Source: Adhaeribacter aquaticus DSM 16391
GTDB taxonomy: Bacteria; Bacteroidota; Bacteroidia; Cytophagales; Hymenobacteraceae
Reading direction: 5' to 3'
DNA length: 64,000 nucleotides
NCBI RefSeq assembly: GCF_000473365.1
Contig: NZ_KI421517.1
Span: 1,075,363 to 1,139,362 of the forward strand
Part shown: one piece after another, positions 43,999 to 53,166 of the stretch
Numbering within the stretch: the first letter of the stretch is position 1
Layout of the letters: every line of letters begins with the position of its first letter
Position numbers and translations under genes: made by a program
Notes under the pieces: generated by a model
What the model was told of the DNA's origin: nothing
What the model saw: only the letters and a program-made list of their open reading frames with translations
Database searches by the model: none

Positions 43999-45507
43999 AT
44001 GGAAGAAAAAGAAAGAACCCACAAACTAACTACCGCTTCTGGTATTCCTTACGCCGAACACGAAAACTCTAAAACTGTAGGCGCCCGCGGACCAATTTTA
44101 TTAGAAGATTTTATTCTGCACGAAAAACTAGCGCACTTTAACCGGGAGCGTGTGCCGGAACGTGTAGTTCATGCCAAGGGTTCTGGTGCTTATGGTAAAT
44201 TTACTGTTACCCACGATATAACTAAATACACCCGGGCAAAGGTATTCAGCCAGATTGGGAAAGAAACTCCCTTATTCCTGCGTTTTTCAACTGTAGGCGG
44301 CGAAAATGGATCGGCTGATACCGAACGTGATCCGCGAGGCTTTGCCATTAAATTTTACACCGAAGATGGCAATTGGGATTTAGTAGGCAATAATACCCCG
44401 GTTTTCTTTATTAAAGACCCGAAAAAATTCCCGGATTTTATTCATACCCAAAAGCGCGACCCGCGCACGCATACCAAAAGTGCCACTATGGTGTGGGACT
44501 TCTGGAGCCTGAACCCCGAAAGCTTACACCAGGTAATGATATTAATGAGCGACCGAGGCACACCTTATGGTTACCGCCACTTGCATGGTTTCGGTAGCCA
44601 TACTTTCTCGTTCATTAACGCTGAAAACGAACGCTTCTTCGTAAAATTCCATTTCAAGACCTTACAAGGCATTAAGAACTTTACCGCTGAAGAAGCTACT
44701 GCCATGAAAGGCATTGACCCGGATTTTGCCCAACGTGATTTAGTAGAAGCCATAGACCGGGGCGATTATCCGCAATGGGCGCTTAAAATTCAGGTAATGA
44801 CCGAAGAAGAGTCTAAAACCTATAAGTGGAATCCTTTTGATTTAACTAAAGTTTGGTCGCAGAAAGATTATCCGCTGCTTGATGTTGGTATTCTGGAACT
44901 GAACCGGGTACCCAACAACTACTTTGCCGATGTAGAGCAATCTGCTTTTGCGCCGGCCCACGTGGTTGATGGTATTGGTTACTCGCCAGACCGCATGTTA
45001 CAGGGCCGCTTACTAGCTTACCCGGATGCGCACCGGTACCGGATTGGCGCTAACTACGAGCAATTACCGGTAAACCGTTGCCCTTATGCTACCAACAACT
45101 ACCAGCGCGACGGCGCCATGCGCTACGATGGTAACGGCGGCAGTGCACCAAATTACTTCCCGAACAGCTTTGATGGTATTTATGCCGACGAAAAATACAA
45201 AGAACCGACTCAGGACTTAGGTACTTCTATTTCTGGTTGGTTTGATAGGAATGGGGAAGGAGAAAACGATCATTATACCCAGCCTGGCGACCTGTTCCGT
45301 CTGATGACAGAGGAGGAGAAAAAAGCTACGATTAAGAATATAGTTGGTGCCATGAGTGGCATCTCTGGTGAGAAACGTGCCTTAATTATCAACCGCCAAT
45401 TATGCCATTTCTTTAGAGCTGATATTAGCTTAGGCATTGGAGTAGCTATGGGCTTAGGCATCAATGTGGAGAGCCAAATGATGCAGCATGCCATGAGTGG
45501 CAACTAG
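43999..45507 (+). CDS. katA: Heme catalase (clade 3 type)
   Basis: The 502-residue small-subunit catalase disproportionates hydrogen peroxide. Catalytic His58 ([12 protein letters not shown]), Asn131 (GNNTPVFF) and the proximal heme Tyr341 ([14 protein letters not shown]) are all visible. Length and motifs suit NADPH-binding clade 3 enzymes. There is no signal peptide. It is divergent from oxyR and followed by its own terminator, so it is very probably OxyR-controlled. Confidence 0.95.
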   Translation: MEEKERTHKLTTASGIPYAEHENSKTVGARGPILLEDFILHEKLAHFNRERVPERVVHAKGSGAYGKFTVTHDITKYTRAKVFSQIGKETPLFLRFSTVGGENGSADTERDPRGFAIKFYTEDGNWDLVGNNTPVFFIKDPKKFPDFIHTQKRDPRTHTKSATMVWDFWSLNPESLHQVMILMSDRGTPYGYRHLHGFGSHTFSFINAENERFFVKFHFKTLQGIKNFTAEEATAMKGIDPDFAQRDLVEAIDRGDYPQWALKIQVMTEEESKTYKWNPFDLTKVWSQKDYPLLDVGILELNRVPNNYFADVEQSAFAPAHVVDGIGYSPDRMLQGRLLAYPDAHRYRIGANYEQLPVNRCPYATNNYQRDGAMRYDGNGGSAPNYFPNSFDGIYADEKYKEPTQDLGTSISGWFDRNGEGENDHYTQPGDLFRLMTEEEKKATIKNIVGAMSGISGEKRALIINRQLCHFFRADISLGIGVAMGLGINVESQMMQHAMSGN

Positions 45508-45539
45508 TAAAGTACTTTACCTACTACATATATATAGCA

Positions 45540-45572
45540 AGAGGCGGGATACTTATTCCGCCTTTTCTTTTA
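45540..45572 (+). terminator. Terminator after catalase gene
   Basis: AGGCGGGA pairs with TTCCGCCT (one G-U) around a 6-base loop, followed by TTTTCTTTT. Confidence 0.8.
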
Positions 45573-45599
45573 TAGCAATTTCCTATTTATCTTTACAGG

Positions 45600-45660
45600 C
45601 ACATAGGCAATGGTGTCTGCCTTAAACCGTCCCGTCACTTGGGAATGATGGCGCCTACTA
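45600..45660 (+). promoter_or_regulatory. Fluoride riboswitch (crcB motif)
   Basis: The leader contains the crcB-motif hallmarks in order: GGCAATGGTGTCTGCC (GGC/GCC-type stem with ATGG loop, 45606-45621), TAAAC linker, a short hairpin TCCC/GGGA (45630-45644), and the terminal ATGATGGCGCCTACT. TAGGC (45604-45608) pairs with GCCTA (45653-45657) as P1. It lies 48 bases before the CLC antiporter gene, which is the usual target. No terminator hairpin is obvious downstream, so control may be at translation. Confidence 0.92.
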
Positions 45661-45707
45661 AACGGCAAAAGCCAGGGTAGCGTGTATTATGCTTAACTAA
45701 GTGATTT

Positions 45708-47015
45708 ATGGCTTCTAAAAATTTTAAAAGGCGGCTCCTCTCCATCGAGCAAATCCCGGTATTTCTTTACTTAGTCAAGTGGCTGTGGCTATGTGCCCTG
45801 ATAGGTGCCTTAGCTGGTTCGGCTTCAGCTATATTTCTTATTTTGTTGAATTGGGTAACCACCTGGCGCGAATCACACCTGTGGATAATTGCTTTACTGC
45901 CGGTCGGAGGTTTGCTTATTGGCTTAGCTTACCATTATTGGGGAGAAAGTGTAGTAAAAGGTAATAATTTATTACTGGAAGAATTTCACTCCCCAAAAGC
46001 TGTCATTCCGTTACGCATGGCTCCTTTAGTTTTGTTTGGCACCCTAGCTACCCATTTTTTTGGTGGTTCGGCGGGGCGCGAGGGTACTGCTGTACAAATG
46101 GGTGCTGCCATTTCTGATCAGTTTACCAAGTATTTTAACCTGCCTGCCCGTGACCGGAAAATATTATTGATAGCAGGCATAAGTGCGGGCTTTGCTTCGG
46201 TATTTGGCACTCCACTAGCCGGAGCTGTATTTGCGTTGGAAGTTTTTACCATTGGCAGGGTCAGGTACGATGCCATTTTACCAAGTTTTTTAGCTGCCTT
46301 TTTTGCCGATTATATTACTCGCTTCTGGCCAGTAACGCATACTCATTATGTAATTCCGGTTGTACCTGAACTAACCCTTGACAAATTACTGTGGATATTA
46401 TTAACGGGAATATTCTTTGGTTTGGCTGCCCTACTTTTTTCAAGAATGGCCCATTTTTTTGCCAGCTTTGCCAAAAACAAAATAAGCTACCCGCCCCTGC
46501 GTCCTGTAATTGGGGGTGTTGTTATAGCCCTTGTAGTTTGGTGCCTGGGCACCACCAAATATATAGGTTTGGGGGTACCAACCATAGTAGCTGCCTTTAA
46601 TCACTCCCTGCCTCCTTATGATTTTATGTTAAAATTACTACTCACCACTTTTACCTTAGGCATGGGCTTTAAAGGCGGTGAAGTAACACCCTTATTTTTT
46701 GTTGGTGCGACCCTGGGCAATACCTTAAGTTTCTTTGTTCCGTTGCCGCTAGCCTTACTTGCCGGTATGGGTTTCGTTTCTGTTTTTGCCGGCGCTACCA
46801 ACACCCCCATTGCCTGTACCCTAATGGGCATTGAGTTATTTGGCAACGCAAGCGGACTGTTTATTGGGTTAGCCTGTGTAGTTGCCTATTTGTTTTCCGG
46901 CCATACCAGCATATACAGCTCTCAGCTTATTGGCAGTCCCAAACATTTGCTCTATAGCCGTCATAAACAAAAAAAACTAGATGAATTAAATAGTAAAAAA
47001 TTACAAAAAACTTAA
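45708..47015 (+). CDS. CLC-F type fluoride/proton antiporter
   Basis: A 435-residue CLC-family membrane transporter with roughly ten to eleven helices. The selectivity and gating motifs differ from chloride CLCs: GNNLLLEE (85-92) in place of GSGIP, GREGT (123-127, gating Glu125) and GGEVTPLFF (323-331). These match the CLC-F subfamily known for fluoride export, which fits the fluoride riboswitch in its leader. Without that leader a chloride transporter could not be excluded. It likely protects the cell from fluoride. Confidence 0.9.
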   Translation: MASKNFKRRLLSIEQIPVFLYLVKWLWLCALIGALAGSASAIFLILLNWVTTWRESHLWIIALLPVGGLLIGLAYHYWGESVVKGNNLLLEEFHSPKAVIPLRMAPLVLFGTLATHFFGGSAGREGTAVQMGAAISDQFTKYFNLPARDRKILLIAGISAGFASVFGTPLAGAVFALEVFTIGRVRYDAILPSFLAAFFADYITRFWPVTHTHYVIPVVPELTLDKLLWILLTGIFFGLAALLFSRMAHFFASFAKNKISYPPLRPVIGGVVIALVVWCLGTTKYIGLGVPTIVAAFNHSLPPYDFMLKLLLTTFTLGMGFKGGEVTPLFFVGATLGNTLSFFVPLPLALLAGMGFVSVFAGATNTPIACTLMGIELFGNASGLFIGLACVVAYLFSGHTSIYSSQLIGSPKHLLYSRHKQKKLDELNSKKLQKT

Positions 47016-47041
47016 TAATTTAAGCTCTTTATTATACCCCT

Positions 47042-47677
47042 ATGCATATTAAATCTGTAAATATTGGGCTACCTCAAGAAATAGAATGGAAAGGTAAAAA
47101 GGTAGTTACGGGCATTTTTAAACAACCTACCGAGCAACCGCTACAAGTTAAACAGACTAATATTGCCGGAGATGGTCAGGCAGATTTAATAAACCATGGC
47201 GGCATAGACAAAGCCGTTTACGCTTACCCGTACGAGCATTATAATTATTGGTACCAATTGCTGGGAGTAGATAACCTGGAGCTGGGTAGTTTTGGCGAAA
47301 ACCTGACCACTACAGGCATTACAGACCCTAAAGTTTTTTTAGGCGATTACTGGCAATTTGGATCGGCTGTTTTAATGGCCGTACAGCCCCGCTTTCCGTG
47401 TTACAAGCTAGGCATCCGGTTTAAAGACGAACGCATGACCAAAACCTTTCTGCAAGCCAGGCGAAATGGCATCTATTTTCGGGTGATAGAAGAAGGTATT
47501 TTACAAAATGGAGATGCTATAAAATTAATTCAGAAATCTGAACACCCGGTTACTATACAAGATGTGGTAGATAATTATGTGTTACCAGATAAAGATCAGG
47601 TAAAAATAGAACAGATACTCTCTATTCCTTTTCTTCCTAACTTTTTAAGAGAACATTTTACGCCTTTATCCAGCTGA
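47042..47677 (+). CDS. MOSC domain protein (YiiM-like)
   Basis: The 211-residue protein has a MOSC fold (about 10-160) with GDGQADLINHGGIDKAVYAYPYEHY, GSFGENLTTTG and the conserved Cys in RFPCYKLG (about 121), followed by a C-terminal 3-alpha domain. YiiM-like proteins are linked to molybdenum-cofactor-dependent reduction of N-hydroxylated bases. The match to such a role is by family only; it lies near the antiporter gene without clear linkage. Confidence 0.88.
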   Translation: MHIKSVNIGLPQEIEWKGKKVVTGIFKQPTEQPLQVKQTNIAGDGQADLINHGGIDKAVYAYPYEHYNYWYQLLGVDNLELGSFGENLTTTGITDPKVFLGDYWQFGSAVLMAVQPRFPCYKLGIRFKDERMTKTFLQARRNGIYFRVIEEGILQNGDAIKLIQKSEHPVTIQDVVDNYVLPDKDQVKIEQILSIPFLPNFLREHFTPLSS

Positions 47678-47687
47678 AACGCTAAGA

Positions 47688-47739
47688 TAAGCGTTGCTAT
47701 AAAAGATCAGATAGGCTTTATCTTGTATAGCAACGCTTA
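47688..47739. terminator. 14-bp inverted repeat between convergent genes
   Basis: TAAGCGTTGCTATA and its exact reverse complement flank a 24-base centre that itself has AAGAT/ATCTT arms. It lies between convergent MOSC and metallophosphoesterase genes and probably acts as a shared terminator. Confidence 0.55.
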
Positions 47740-47754
47740 CCAATACTTTAATTC

Positions 47755-48504
47755 CTATACTTCATAAATATAAAAATCGCCCGGAAAGCCAGCTTTGTGT
47801 AAAATAGGTTTGGCTACATTAAAAACTTTTACCCCGGCCGATGTTTCACCCTCCAAAGTGCCTACGTGGGCATGTCCGTGAAAAACCACCTCTACTTGTC
47901 GGCGGTTTATAGGTTCTACTAAACGGGAAGATCCCAGGTAAGGGAATATCTCCGGTGGTTCACCAACTACGGTTTCTTTAATGGGTGCAAAATGAGTTAC
48001 TACTACCTTCTTCAAGTTATCATAACTATTTTCCAGGTGAGCTAAAGCCCTATCCAACTTTAATGCTTCATCTACTGCTTCCTGCACAAAATTTTTAATG
48101 CCCTGCTCCCCAAACATAGAGAGCATATACCTGTCAAAACCACCACCAAAACCTTTCACGCCAGCAAAACCAATATCATTTACAACTACCGCTTCTCCGT
48201 CCAGAATAGATACCTGATCACTTTCCAGAATTTTTTTAATAGCCTTCTGCTGATCCCGTTCAAAATCATGGTTACCCAAAACGGCAACTACCGGAATGGT
48301 ACAGGATTTTAATTCTTCTTTTAATACTTCTGCTTCGTGCAAGTGCCCCGTGTCCGTTAAATCGCCAGCTATTACTAAAATATCCGCCTGACGGGATATT
48401 GTTCTAAAATATTCAATCCATTTGCCCTGATCAGTTTCCTTTACGTGAATATCACCTACGGCTGCAATCCGGACTTTTTTCGTTTCTATTTCGATTATCT
48501 CCAT
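47755..48504 (-). CDS. Calcineurin-like metallophosphoesterase
   Basis: The 249-residue protein has the full metal-binding motif series: GDIHVKE (about 17), AGDLTDTG (about 46), LGNHDFE (about 75), THFAP and HGHAHVG near the C-terminus. The substrate is unknown; family members act on cyclic nucleotides, nucleotides, or phosphoproteins. It is 3 bases downstream of a nucleotidyltransferase gene and surely co-transcribed. Confidence 0.9.
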   Translation of the reverse strand: MEIIEIETKKVRIAAVGDIHVKETDQGKWIEYFRTISRQADILVIAGDLTDTGHLHEAEVLKEELKSCTIPVVAVLGNHDFERDQQKAIKKILESDQVSILDGEAVVVNDIGFAGVKGFGGGFDRYMLSMFGEQGIKNFVQEAVDEALKLDRALAHLENSYDNLKKVVVTHFAPIKETVVGEPPEIFPYLGSSRLVEPINRRQVEVVFHGHAHVGTLEGETSAGVKVFNVAKPILHKAGFPGDFYIYEV

Positions 48505-48507
48505 AAC

Positions 48508-49248
48508 TTAAATAGTCTTGATTGTAATCACTTTATAATCCCATTCCGTAATATCCATACGGTATTGTGTCTGATCTATAATGGGCCCTAAGCAAACTTT
48601 TTCAATGGGCAAAGGCATATCGTATTGATTTTTAGCCAATTCAATTAATTCATCAAACAACCATTTAGGCACAATATCACGCTCAGTAGGGTATACAAAC
48701 TGGAAATTAAGTACCTGGCTTAACAATAAATGCCAGTGCTGCCCCAACCGGCTCCAGATTCGCTTCCAATCCAGTTTATCGCCATAACGCAGAATAAGAT
48801 GGTTTACATCGGCACCATCATAACGCTCCCGGTTTTGCACGTATATCTTGCACCATAATAATTCTTCTGCCGGAATCATTTTTACGGGAACTCCATAAGC
48901 TTCACCGTCCACAGCATTATCAAACCAAGTATCATCTACAAAGCAAATGTTGTTAACGGTGTTAAAGATCAGATCAATGTACATGTCGTCTTTGTACAGC
49001 TTAGCCAACCATCGGACATCTGTTAATTCGGTTTTGTAGCCATTGTCTGAAAATAATTTTAATATTTTTGGATATTCATTGGCTTTACAGAATAAATCCA
49101 AATCTTTTAAATCGCGCATGATGCCGGTATATTGACGGAAAGCTAAGCCTCCCCCCAATAAATATTGTAGACCACTGCTATTCAGCAGTCCTAGTGCCTC
49201 ACGATAGAATGCTTCGGCAGCCTCTCTGTCTTCTTCGGTTTGAGCCAT
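48508..49248 (-). CDS. Nucleotidyltransferase-fold protein
   Basis: A 246-residue protein with a Pol-beta-type nucleotidyltransferase core: GGGLAFRQYTG (about 32-42), followed by the acidic pair Asp49 and Asp51 in LKDLDLF, and a third strand DMYIDLIF. The C-terminal 100 residues are a helical domain. It resembles uncharacterised nucleotidyltransferase proteins that modify proteins or RNA; specificity cannot be told. Co-transcribed with the phosphoesterase. No HEPN partner is next to it, arguing against an MNT/HEPN toxin pair. Confidence 0.75.
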   Translation of the reverse strand: MAQTEEDREAAEAFYREALGLLNSSGLQYLLGGGLAFRQYTGIMRDLKDLDLFCKANEYPKILKLFSDNGYKTELTDVRWLAKLYKDDMYIDLIFNTVNNICFVDDTWFDNAVDGEAYGVPVKMIPAEELLWCKIYVQNRERYDGADVNHLILRYGDKLDWKRIWSRLGQHWHLLLSQVLNFQFVYPTERDIVPKWLFDELIELAKNQYDMPLPIEKVCLGPIIDQTQYRMDITEWDYKVITIKTI

Positions 49249-49521
49249 ATAATTTTTAAAATATCTTTTTGTTGAAACCTGGCTTCATAAGCTCAGGAAG
49301 GGTTTATTAAACTTGTCAGGCAGTAACTTAGCCATAGAGAAAGAGGCAGCACTATTGACAAAGTAGTACATTTACTTAATTCAGAAAGATTTGTTGTCTT
49401 AACCATATATTGCTCTTCTTTATCCTGTTTCTAATGATTTTAATTAGCCCTATATTTTATTTTTTTGGAAACAAAATCAGTGAAAACAAGCTAAGTATAG
49501 GTTTACCAACCACCTTAAGTT

Positions 49522-50130
49522 ATGCTGAACATTCGTGTATATTCTGATTATGTGTGCCCCTATTGCTTTTTAGGCGAACAAGTATTGCTGCGCGCTATTA
49601 AAGGAATGGAAAACCAAATAGCAATAGAATGGATGCCATTTGAATTACGCCCTTTCCCTACGCCCACGTTGTTACCAGAAGGAGAATATTTGCAACAGAC
49701 CTGGCAAAATTCGGTTTACCCAATGGCAGCCCAATTAAATATTCCAATCATACTTCCCAAAGTATCGCCGCAGCCTTATACCCACCTGGCTTTTGAGGGT
49801 TATCAATTTGCAAAAAAGCAAAATCTGGGCACCGCTTATAACCACCGCATGTTTACCGCTTTTTTTCAGGAAGAGCAAGATATTGGGCAAGTGGATGTAC
49901 TGGTAAACCTGGCAACCGAGGTTGGACTGAATGCTTCAGATTTCCGGAAAAACCTGGAAAACCGTACTTACAAAGATCAACATCAGGAGGCCTTGCGTCA
50001 TGCTTATGAAGAAATACGCATTTCGGCCGTACCAACTTTTGTAATCAATGATGTTGTGTACCGAGGATTGCTCCGGGAGCAAGACATTGTTCGGATTGTT
50101 ACAGAAGCATTAAATTCAGGTGGTTTTTAA
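49522..50130 (+). CDS. DsbA family oxidoreductase (FrnE-like)
   Basis: The 202-residue thioredoxin-fold protein has the catalytic CPYC (Cys12-Cys15) and the cis-Pro loop AVPTFVIND near the C-terminus, with an inserted helical domain, as in FrnE-like cytoplasmic DsbA proteins. No signal peptide is present. It probably acts as a thiol oxidoreductase in redox stress; the substrate is unknown. It converges with a DUF421 gene with five bases between. Confidence 0.9.
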   Translation: MLNIRVYSDYVCPYCFLGEQVLLRAIKGMENQIAIEWMPFELRPFPTPTLLPEGEYLQQTWQNSVYPMAAQLNIPIILPKVSPQPYTHLAFEGYQFAKKQNLGTAYNHRMFTAFFQEEQDIGQVDVLVNLATEVGLNASDFRKNLENRTYKDQHQEALRHAYEEIRISAVPTFVINDVVYRGLLREQDIVRIVTEALNSGGF

Positions 50131-50134
50131 ACCA

Positions 50135-50830
50135 TCAGGAAATTACTGCTTCCTCCCATTCTAAATGGTTACACCGCTCACATTTACTATCCGGTTTACG
50201 CTGTACTTTTACAATATTTCCACAACTGGAGCAGGCAAACTGCCCATTAGCTTTTCGCTGTTCTTTTTTATATTCCTGGTCAACATCAGGTAAAGTAGAA
50301 AGGCCAACCCGCTCATCGTCTTTATACCTTCTAAAGGTAAAGCCGCCATTCGTTTCCATATATACCCGCTGTAGTTTACCTAAATTATCAATACCTTCCG
50401 ACCGAAGCTCAGCTAGTAGCCGCTCCCGCGTTATACGGGCCTGCTCCATACTATCAAGCTTTAAACAACCATCTACTACCAGCGTATTGATATCGTCGAG
50501 CACCAGGCTTTCAAATTTTTGGTTTGAAGCAGATTTAGCTGCAATCCATCTTTGAAACATAATAACAATTGCAGCAATAATGAGGGGTGGTAGTAAGCCT
50601 CTGGAAGGATCCAGTAACGAAACCCCGATTGCTGCGGCTAATGAAACCAAAGCAATCATCTCGTTACGGGTTAATTGTGCCCCCATCCGGTTACCCATTA
50701 ACCGCATCGAAACCATTAATAAAAGGTACATAAAAGCCGCGCGAATAACTGCTTCCAGCAAAAAGGTTGGAGGCATATCGCCCATAAAAATCCGCATCCA
50801 ATCAGTAATTCTTATTTCCTCTGGTTTCAT
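50135..50830 (-). CDS. DUF421 membrane protein with C-terminal zinc ribbon (copy 2)
   Basis: The 231-residue protein has three membrane helices (about 25-95), then a DUF421 cytoplasmic domain (LVVDG, RVYMETNGGFT) and a C-terminal zinc ribbon with Cys200, Cys203, Cys217 and Cys220. DUF421 (YetF-like) proteins are common in Firmicutes and Bacteroidota with unclear function. The ribbon is an unusual addition. It lies five bases after its paralogue, which is upstream on the same strand. Confidence 0.85.
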   Translation of the reverse strand: MKPEEIRITDWMRIFMGDMPPTFLLEAVIRAAFMYLLLMVSMRLMGNRMGAQLTRNEMIALVSLAAAIGVSLLDPSRGLLPPLIIAAIVIMFQRWIAAKSASNQKFESLVLDDINTLVVDGCLKLDSMEQARITRERLLAELRSEGIDNLGKLQRVYMETNGGFTFRRYKDDERVGLSTLPDVDQEYKKEQRKANGQFACSSCGNIVKVQRKPDSKCERCNHLEWEEAVIS

Positions 50831-50835
50831 ATTCT

Positions 50836-51525
50836 TTATTTAATAGCATTAGTCCATTCTTCACAACCACAATTAGGACAATTCGCCTCCCGGGCTTTTT
50901 CTGTAGGTATAATATTTCCACATTGCGAACAAGCCTTTACCTGATCGTCTACTGGTTCCTGTTTTAATAAAGCTTGGTCCTTTTCCGGTAATACCGATAA
51001 TCCAGGTTTTGTTTCAGCTTCAGTAAAAACACTAAACAGCCCACAAGCTTCCATGTAAACTCGCTTAACCTGCCCAAGATGCCGAATACTTTTATCCCGC
51101 AACTGAGCAAACAACTGATCTTTAGATATTCTGTTAGCCTCCAGAGCCGAACGGTTTATTACGCCATTATGTACTAATATGCATAAATCGCCCTGGGCTA
51201 CTTTCTCTACTTTCCGGTATTTAAAACTCAACCAATTCAGCCCCCGGTGAAATACCAAAGCACAAACCAACACCACTAAACTGGGCGCAATACCTCGTTC
51301 CGGAATCTGAAAGGGTACGGCCACAATAGCTCCCAGGGTTAACATAACAGCGAACTCAATAATTGTCAACTGGCCATTCATGCGCTTTCCCAGCAGGCGC
51401 ATCACTACCACCAGTGCTATATACACGATCAGGGTCCGAAAAAACACTTCAAGCATAAACTCCATTGGCGTGTTACCAAAAAGAATTCTATACCAATCGC
51501 TTAAAAAAATTTCTTCTTTTTTCAT
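50836..51525 (-). CDS. DUF421 membrane protein with C-terminal zinc ribbon (copy 1)
   Basis: The 229-residue paralogue of the next gene has the same layout: three membrane helices, a DUF421 domain (ILVHNG, RVYMEACGLFS) and a zinc ribbon with Cys199, Cys202, Cys216 and Cys219. The membrane parts are clearly related but diverged, so the duplication is old. The two probably form a heteromeric membrane complex, an inference from the tandem arrangement. Confidence 0.85.
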   Translation of the reverse strand: MKKEEIFLSDWYRILFGNTPMEFMLEVFFRTLIVYIALVVVMRLLGKRMNGQLTIIEFAVMLTLGAIVAVPFQIPERGIAPSLVVLVCALVFHRGLNWLSFKYRKVEKVAQGDLCILVHNGVINRSALEANRISKDQLFAQLRDKSIRHLGQVKRVYMEACGLFSVFTEAETKPGLSVLPEKDQALLKQEPVDDQVKACSQCGNIIPTEKAREANCPNCGCEEWTNAIK

Positions 51526-51748
51526 AGTTCCTCCAATACGAGGAGTAAAAGGTGTGGTTATGCTGATTTTGCAGGTTATAACTACGTAGTAATCAAAAAG
51601 AAGGCCTGAGAATGGGTTCTAAGGGGTAAAATCAGGTAAATACCAATACAGGTAATGCTATTTTAGATAAAGGGGGCTGAAGAGATGATTAACGATATAA
51701 AATATTCACCGTTATATATATAAACACACAAGTCTTAAATGCTACACC

Positions 51749-52849
51749 ATGAAGAGTATATCCATTTACCGACTTAATGCTATTCTATTATTGGTTATTT
51801 TAACTACCATAATCCTTTATTATGGCAAAGTATTTCTGATACCCTTGTTCTTTAGTATTATGCTTGCCATGCTATTACTGCCGATATGCCGGAAACTAGA
51901 AAAATGGGGTATTAGCCGGGTGTGGTCTACTTTAATTGGCATTTTAATTATACTTTTTATTATACTAGTTTTTTTGGGCATTATTGGTGCACAAGCGGCC
52001 AGTATGTCCCAGGATTTACCTAAGATGCAGGCTAAGGCACAGCAGTTTATTCAAACTACTCAGTCCTGGATAGAAAGCCAGTTTGGAGTAGCGCCCAAAC
52101 AACAAATAAATTACCTGCAAAAAGGGGTGAGTAAAATATCTCAAGTTGCCAATTCCTTTCTTACGTCGCTCCTTTCCGGGGCAATGAGTTTAATTACCGG
52201 TTTGGTACTGGTAATTTTATACTTCTTTTTCCTGATGTGGCGGCGGGAGAAATACAAAGAATTTATTTTAAAACTTGTAAAAGACGAAAACAAAACGGAA
52301 GTAAACAAGGAATTAAATCAGATAACGCAGGTAGCTGGCCAATACCTGATTGGTCGGTTAGTTTCTATGGCTTTTCTGGCAGTAGTTTATTCTATTGGAT
52401 TCTCCATTTTAGGACTCGAGAATGGCATTTTAGTAGCCTTAGTGGCAGTTATTCCTACAATTATCCCATACATTGGGGCTTTTATCGGCGGTTTCTTCCC
52501 TTTAGCCATAGCATTAATTAGTGGCACTTTAGGTACCGTTGTACCGGTTATTATTATTTTAGGAGTCGCTCAAGCCATTGATAACAACATTATAGAACCA
52601 TTGGTAGAAGGAGAAAGTCTGGATATTAGCCCTATTTTTACCATTGTAGCCATTGTACTGGGCGAGCTGGTATGGGGAGTGGCCGGCATGGTGTTATTTA
52701 TACCCTTGTTTGCTATTATAAAAATTGTTTTCGAACATATCCCGGCATTACACCCATTTGGGTTTTTACTGGATAATGAAGTCGCGGAACCTAAATGGAT
52801 GGAAAAATTAAAAAATCGGGCTGAAAAATTAAAAGACAAAATAACATAG
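51749..52849 (+). CDS. AI-2E family transporter (PerM/UPF0118)
   Basis: This 366-residue membrane protein has about eight helices, including two helices at the N-terminus, a periplasmic coiled segment (about 85-130) and the family C-terminal motif DNNIIEPLVEGESLDISP. Members export diverse compounds or act as Na+/H+ antiporters; the quorum-signal role does not apply broadly. It is divergent from the DUF421 pair and not obviously linked to it. Substrate unknown. Confidence 0.88.
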   Translation: MKSISIYRLNAILLLVILTTIILYYGKVFLIPLFFSIMLAMLLLPICRKLEKWGISRVWSTLIGILIILFIILVFLGIIGAQAASMSQDLPKMQAKAQQFIQTTQSWIESQFGVAPKQQINYLQKGVSKISQVANSFLTSLLSGAMSLITGLVLVILYFFFLMWRREKYKEFILKLVKDENKTEVNKELNQITQVAGQYLIGRLVSMAFLAVVYSIGFSILGLENGILVALVAVIPTIIPYIGAFIGGFFPLAIALISGTLGTVVPVIIILGVAQAIDNNIIEPLVEGESLDISPIFTIVAIVLGELVWGVAGMVLFIPLFAIIKIVFEHIPALHPFGFLLDNEVAEPKWMEKLKNRAEKLKDKIT

Positions 52850-53166
52850 GTTTTTCTCCTCCTTATTTTTCTACCCAGTTTGTACTAGTCTTTATTCACA
52901 TTCTTCTTTCCTTGAAGTAGATTCTGGGATTATAATGTATTTCTGTTAGCTATTTTGCCTTTAAATAAGACAAGCCGCTTTCCCTTATCTTTTATTCTTT
53001 GAGCATTAAAACCAGTCTGCCCAAGCCAACTAGAATAATTTGCTCTTCCCATACTATGTAAACAATTCATTATCAATCAAAAATAAGCAAGAGATACTAA
53101 ACCCATTTACTATAGTAGCCCCGTAAAGCCAGCAAATGTTTATGAACTTTAATAAATCGAACTATT
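52850..53166. other. Spacer before esterase gene
   Basis: The 317 bases show no gene, hairpin terminator or clear promoter box. Confidence 0.35.

Noticed and set aside
45708-47015. Ordinary CLC chloride channel
   Set aside because: The GNN and GGEVTPLF motifs and the fluoride riboswitch in the leader point to the CLC-F type.
48508-49248. MNT/HEPN or AbiE-type toxin-antitoxin
   Set aside because: No HEPN or AbiEi partner is adjacent, and the linked gene is a phosphoesterase.
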